Below are positions 6,827-9,580 of a DNA stretch of 9,580 nucleotides, piece by piece. The position numbers and the translations under genes are program-made. The notes under the pieces are model-generated. The model saw only the letters and a program-made list of their open reading frames with translations. It was not told the origin of the DNA and did no database searches. This stretch comes from an uncultured bacterium (GTDB lineage Bacteria; Armatimonadota; UBA5829; DSUL01), in NCBI GenBank assembly GCA_937967775.1, contig CALCJH010000036.1:1-9580 (forward strand). Reading direction: 5' to 3'. Within the stretch, counting starts at the first letter, position 1, and the number at the start of each line of letters is the position of its first letter.

Positions 6827-8017
6827 ATGCGGCTCACGGTCATCAACAGGGAGCTGCCCCGTAAGGAGAACCGGGCGCTTCGAGCCATCCTGACGGTGGT
6901 TTTCGTCATCGCTGGGATGGTGGTGGGTGGCATCGCCTCCAGCCTGTACAACTCCCTGCTGGAAGATAAGCCCCCGTGGCTGGAAAATTATCTGGCAGGT
7001 GCTCCTCCCAGCGAAGCCAGCAAGGCGTGGGCTGTGCTGGCCTTCGTGGTGGCCGCCGGGCTCACCGGCTTTCTGATCAGCTCTGTTGTCTACCGGCAGA
7101 TTCTGGCCGCGCAGGAGGCGCTGGAGTCCATGTCCGCGCGGGAGAAGCTGGCGCTCTTCTTGGGGCTGGTCTTCGGGCTGATCCTGACCTTCCTCATAAC
7201 CGCCAGCTTCCGGATGCCGGTCAGCCTGACGGTGGTCATCGCCCTGCTCCTGTGCTATCTCAGCGTCGCCGCGACGATGAGCATCAAGGAGCAGCTCCGC
7301 TTCTACTATCCCGGAGCTCCGGCCGAGCCGGCCGAGCCGGAGGTGCCCCGGCAATCACCCAAGCTGCTGGATACCAACGTCATCATTGATGGGCGTATTC
7401 TGGACATCTGCCGGACGGGGTTCGTCGAGGGGCCCATTCTCATCCCGCGGTTCATTCTGGACGAACTTCAGCATATCGCAGATTCCAGTGACTCTCTCAA
7501 GCGGGCGCGCGGCCGGCGCGGGCTGGATATCCTGAACCAGATGCGCAAGGAGCTGGGAATGAAGGTTACCACCTTCGACCCGGAGGGGATCCGTCTTCCT
7601 CAAGAGGTGGATTCCAAGCTGGTGGCTGTGGCGCAGCATCTGGGAGCCGTCATCATAACCAACGATTTCAACCTGAACAAGGTGGCCGAGCTTCAGGGGG
7701 TGACCGTTCTGAACGTCAACGAGCTGGCCAATGCCCTGAAGCCTGTTGTGCTCCCCGGTGAGGAGATGTCGGTGACGGTCATCCGCGAGGGCAAGGAGCC
7801 GAACCAGGGGGTCGCCTATCTGGACGACGGCACCATGGTGGTCATCGAGAACGCTAAGCGGCTCATCGGGGAGCGGGTGGACGTGATCGTCGCCAGCGTC
7901 TGGCAGACGGTAGCAGGCAAGATGATCTTCGCCACGCTGAAAGAAGAGGGTGTGAACGGGGAGATCCAGCCTCCCACGCAGAATGCCCATTCGGCGCGCC
8001 AGCGCCGCCGCGCCTGA
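6827..8017 (+). CDS. Membrane-anchored PIN/TRAM domain protein (YacL-like)
   Basis: A 396-residue protein with four predicted membrane helices (about 20-42, 66-88, 107-126, 131-150). A short linker contains AEPAEP (166-171). The PIN-type nuclease domain (about 180-300) starts LLDTNVIIDGRI, and its acidic residues Asp182, Glu213, Asp262 and Asp280 fit the usual metal site. A TRAM RNA-binding domain (about 308-370) follows. This is the architecture of Bacillus YacL, a presumed membrane-bound ribonuclease. The ATG sits directly against AAGGGGG with almost no spacing, and an in-frame TAG just upstream rules out an earlier start. Coupling from nuoD, whose stop is 15 bases upstream, may help initiation. 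Being followed by ispDF matches the yacL-ispD-ispF order of Bacillus. Its RNA target is unknown. Confidence 0.93.
   Translation: MRLTVINRELPRKENRALRAILTVVFVIAGMVVGGIASSLYNSLLEDKPPWLENYLAGAPPSEASKAWAVLAFVVAAGLTGFLISSVVYRQILAAQEALESMSAREKLALFLGLVFGLILTFLITASFRMPVSLTVVIALLLCYLSVAATMSIKEQLRFYYPGAPAEPAEPEVPRQSPKLLDTNVIIDGRILDICRTGFVEGPILIPRFILDELQHIADSSDSLKRARGRRGLDILNQMRKELGMKVTTFDPEGIRLPQEVDSKLVAVAQHLGAVIITNDFNLNKVAELQGVTVLNVNELANALKPVVLPGEEMSVTVIREGKEPNQGVAYLDDGTMVVIENAKRLIGERVDVIVASVWQTVAGKMIFATLKEEGVNGEIQPPTQNAHSARQRRRA
7322..7339 (+). repeat. Tandem 9-bp repeat in the PIN/TRAM linker
   Basis: The unit gccgagccg occurs twice in direct succession. It is in frame and encodes AEPAEP in the flexible linker between the last membrane helix and the PIN domain. 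Copy number could vary between strains without breaking the frame. Confidence 0.8.
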
Positions 8018-8023
8018 TTTTTT
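7993..8023 (+). terminator. Candidate intrinsic terminator overlapping the PIN/TRAM gene end
   Basis: GGCGCG (7993-7998) pairs with CGCGCC (8009-8014) around a ten-base loop. Three bases later a run of six Ts (8018-8023) follows. The hairpin lies inside the last codons (the Arg/Ala-rich C-terminus) and the stop codon lies between stem and T-run. It would end the nuoABCD-PIN/TRAM transcript. Alternative pairings of the GC-rich bases are possible, and part of the stem is translated, so efficiency is uncertain. Confidence 0.55.
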
Positions 8024-8081
8024 ACCCCTGCAGCTTCGGTCTTTTTGCGGGCATACTCCTTCCGGGTTTTCTCTGGGACCG

Positions 8082-9263
8082 ATGTCTTCACCGTCTGTCA
8101 GCGCAGTCATAGTGGCCGCCGGAAGCTCCACGCGATTCGGCCGTCCGGGCAAGGTGTTTGCGCTTCTGGCCGGGAAGCCGGTTCTGGAGTGGTCGCTGGA
8201 CGCTCACGAACAGTGTCCGATGGTGAAGGAGGTGGTCATCGTCGGGCAGAGCCCGGATAAGCAGAAGATCTGGCGGCTTGCCGGGCGCAGCCTGCGCACC
8301 ACGCCCTGGAAGTTCGCGCCTGGAGGACGGGACAGGCAGGAGTCCGTGGCTAGGGGGCTGCAGTCCGTGGGCGAGGATTTCCCGCTGGTCTCCATCCACG
8401 ATGCGGCCCGGCCGGGAGTGACGGCGGCTCTGATCGAGCAGGTGGCCCTGGAGGCGCAGCAGACAGGCGCGGCGGTGGCCGGGTATCCGGCACGGGACAC
8501 CATCAAGGTCTGCGAGCGCGACGGCATGGTCATCCGGACCATGGATCGTCGCAGACTGTGGCAGGCGGCCACTCCGCAGGCGTTTCAGGCGCATCTGCTT
8601 TACGACGCCTATGAGAAGGCTGCCGCCGAAGGGTTGACTTTCACCGATGATGCAGGCCTGGTGGAGCGGATGGGTTATCCGGTCCGCATGGTGGCCGCCG
8701 ATGAGACCATCCTGAAGATCACCACTCCGAACGACCTGAGGGCGCTGGAGGGCATGCTGGGGACAGGAACCGTGAGGACTGGCTTCGGTTACGACATCCA
8801 TCGCACCAGCCCGGAGCGAGCGCTGGTGCTGGGAGGCGTGCGCTTCGAAGAGGGACCGGGTCTGGTGGGCCACTCGGATGCGGATGTGGTGTGCCACGCC
8901 GCTGCGGATGCGCTGCTGGGGGCGGCGGCGCTGGGAGACATAGGCCGCCACTTTCCGGATACGGACCCGCAGTTTGCCGGAATCTCCAGCATCGTGCTGC
9001 TGGGCCACGTGGCGGGGCTCCTTGAGCAAGCGGGGTGGAGACCTTTCAGCCTGGATGTCACACTGATTGCCGAGCGCCCGAAGATCGCTCCTCGCGTCGC
9101 GGAGATGAGGCACAGGATGGCGGCGGCGCTGGGGCTGGAGGATGATTCGGTCAGCATCAAGGCGACCACGTCCGAGGGTGTCGGTCCGGCAGGGCAGGGA
9201 GAGTGCATGGAAGCCCACGCTGTGGCTCAGATCGTCCCCTTGCGCCTTCCGGGCCGGGTTTGA
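8082..9263 (+). CDS. ispDF: Bifunctional MEP-pathway enzyme IspD-IspF
   Basis: A 393-residue fusion of two non-consecutive MEP-pathway enzymes. The N-terminal half (about 5-225) is 2-C-methyl-D-erythritol 4-phosphate cytidylyltransferase: AAGSSTRFG (12-20), a Lys at 24, HDAARP (106-111), DTIK (139-142) and ITTPNDL (213-219). The C-terminal half (about 231-390) is 2-C-methyl-D-erythritol 2,4-cyclodiphosphate synthase: GYDIHR with zinc ligands Asp238 and His240, GHSDADVVCH with His272, GDIGRHFPDTDP, and an ATTSEGVGPAGQG block. Only about five residues join the halves. I chose the ATG at 8082 because MSSPSVSAVIVAAG is the normal IspD beginning; the Shine-Dalgarno is weak. An in-frame ATG at 7983 lies inside the upstream gene and is less likely. 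IspE, the intervening enzyme, is not in the window. Confidence 0.96.
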   Translation: MSSPSVSAVIVAAGSSTRFGRPGKVFALLAGKPVLEWSLDAHEQCPMVKEVVIVGQSPDKQKIWRLAGRSLRTTPWKFAPGGRDRQESVARGLQSVGEDFPLVSIHDAARPGVTAALIEQVALEAQQTGAAVAGYPARDTIKVCERDGMVIRTMDRRRLWQAATPQAFQAHLLYDAYEKAAAEGLTFTDDAGLVERMGYPVRMVAADETILKITTPNDLRALEGMLGTGTVRTGFGYDIHRTSPERALVLGGVRFEEGPGLVGHSDADVVCHAAADALLGAAALGDIGRHFPDTDPQFAGISSIVLLGHVAGLLEQAGWRPFSLDVTLIAERPKIAPRVAEMRHRMAAALGLEDDSVSIKATTSEGVGPAGQGECMEAHAVAQIVPLRLPGRV

Positions 9264-9289
9264 CAGCGGCTTCGGCGATTTGGTACACT
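9260..9289 (+). promoter_or_regulatory. Sigma70-like promoter upstream of hpf
   Basis: A perfect -35 TTGACA (9260-9265) overlaps the ispDF stop codon. After an 18-base spacer comes TACACT (9284-9289), with four of six -10 consensus bases. Transcription would start near 9296. It resembles the nuo promoter (TTGACA, 17 bases, TACAGT). Confidence 0.5.
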
Positions 9290-9444
9290 TCCCCGGCCTC
9301 CCTGCGGGACTGCGAACTGCGGCGAACGGGCGCTCCGGCCCGGCAGACAGGGGGGAAGGCTTCCGGAACACGGGACTCGAAAGCGCGGCGGCCGTTTTTG
9401 AGACCGGCATCCGAACTAATGCAGCAAGGGAATCCCTGGACACC
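9290..9444 (+). promoter_or_regulatory. Untranslated leader region before hpf
   Basis: About 150 non-coding bases lie between the candidate promoter and the hpf start. They hold several short hairpins, including GGGC/GCCC around 9329-9342, and a G/C-rich stretch ending in five Ts (cggccgttttt, to 9399) that looks terminator-like but lacks a clear long stem. A small hairpin AGGG-AAT-CCCT (9427-9437) covers the possible ribosome-binding bases AAGGG. I recognise no known riboswitch family. Function, if any, is unproven. Confidence 0.3.
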
Positions 9445-9580
9445 ATGCAAGTTTCTGTCAAAGGCAAGAATATCGAGATCACTCCCGCCATCCGGGAGTA
9501 CGCTGAGAAAAAGCTCCAGCGTCTGAGCAAGTATTTCTCGGAGATAAAAGAGGCGCGGGTGGTGCTGACCGCGCAGCGGA
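9445..9580 (+). CDS. hpf: Ribosome hibernation-promoting factor, cut by the right edge
   Basis: The first 45 codons of a protein of the HPF/RaiA (sigma54 modulation) family, which binds the small ribosomal subunit and puts ribosomes into an inactive state in slow growth or stress. The beginning MQVSVKGKNIEITPAIREYA, followed by EKKLQRLSKYF, is the typical first strand and helix of the family. The short and long forms cannot be told apart because the C-terminus is outside the window. The Shine-Dalgarno is poor: TGGA sits four bases before the ATG, and a better AAGGG lies 14 bases upstream within a small hairpin. Confidence 0.88.
   Translation, partial: MQVSVKGKNIEITPAIREYAEKKLQRLSKYFSEIKEARVVLTAQR

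Noticed and set aside
8088..9530. Long minus-strand open frame of 480 codons opposite ispDF
   Set aside because: It mirrors the well-supported ispDF gene, is rich in Arg, His, Pro and Ser as GC-rich antisense frames are, and shows no recognisable domain or ribosome-binding site.
1..9580. Mobile element, defence system, CRISPR array or tRNA
   Set aside because: I saw no transposase, integrase, toxin-antitoxin pair, spaced direct repeats or cloverleaf. The PIN domain belongs to a membrane-anchored YacL-type protein, not a VapC toxin.

Overview
The window is GC-rich, densely packed bacterial chromosome with nine complete genes and two genes cut by its edges. I see no mobile element, phage gene, CRISPR array, tRNA or rRNA. 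No gene-free stretch exceeds about 180 bases. The host looks like a diderm bacterium: it has an OstA/LptD-like outer-membrane protein ending in an aromatic residue, a respiratory complex I and the MEP isoprenoid route. The order PIN/TRAM membrane protein followed by ispD-ispF is the Bacillus-type yacL-ispD-ispF order. A diderm member of the Terrabacteria, for example Armatimonadota, would fit. This placement is inference and low confidence.

Left part (1-2111, minus strand). Two secreted or membrane-anchored TlpA-type thioredoxin-fold proteins are translationally coupled (stop and start share one base). Two GC-rich hairpins follow. Then comes a SAM-dependent methyltransferase, best started at a TTG codon behind a strong Shine-Dalgarno, coupled in turn to a gene that runs off the left edge.

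Middle (2112-4233). A 106-bp divergent intergenic region separates the TlpA pair from a 671-residue secreted protein on the plus strand. Its order is signal peptide, Big-1 (invasin/intimin-type) Ig-like domain, OstA/LptA-like segment, then an LptD-like beta-barrel region. This architecture is the most unusual item in the window.

Right part (4335-8023, plus strand). A consensus-like promoter drives nuoA-nuoB-nuoC-nuoD, with overlapping coding ends, and then a four-helix membrane protein with PIN and TRAM domains. The unit ends in a candidate intrinsic terminator that overlaps the end of the PIN/TRAM gene. The remaining complex I genes (nuoE onward) are not here. Next comes a bifunctional ispDF fusion for the MEP pathway. 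A second TTGACA promoter overlaps the ispDF stop codon and precedes a leader of roughly 150 nt in front of a ribosome hibernation factor gene (hpf) cut by the right edge.

Most of the window is recognisable housekeeping. I did not find a convincing new defence or mobile system. The best candidates for a second look are the Big-1/OstA/LptD-like fusion, the split nuo operon joined to the PIN/TRAM gene, and the hpf leader.
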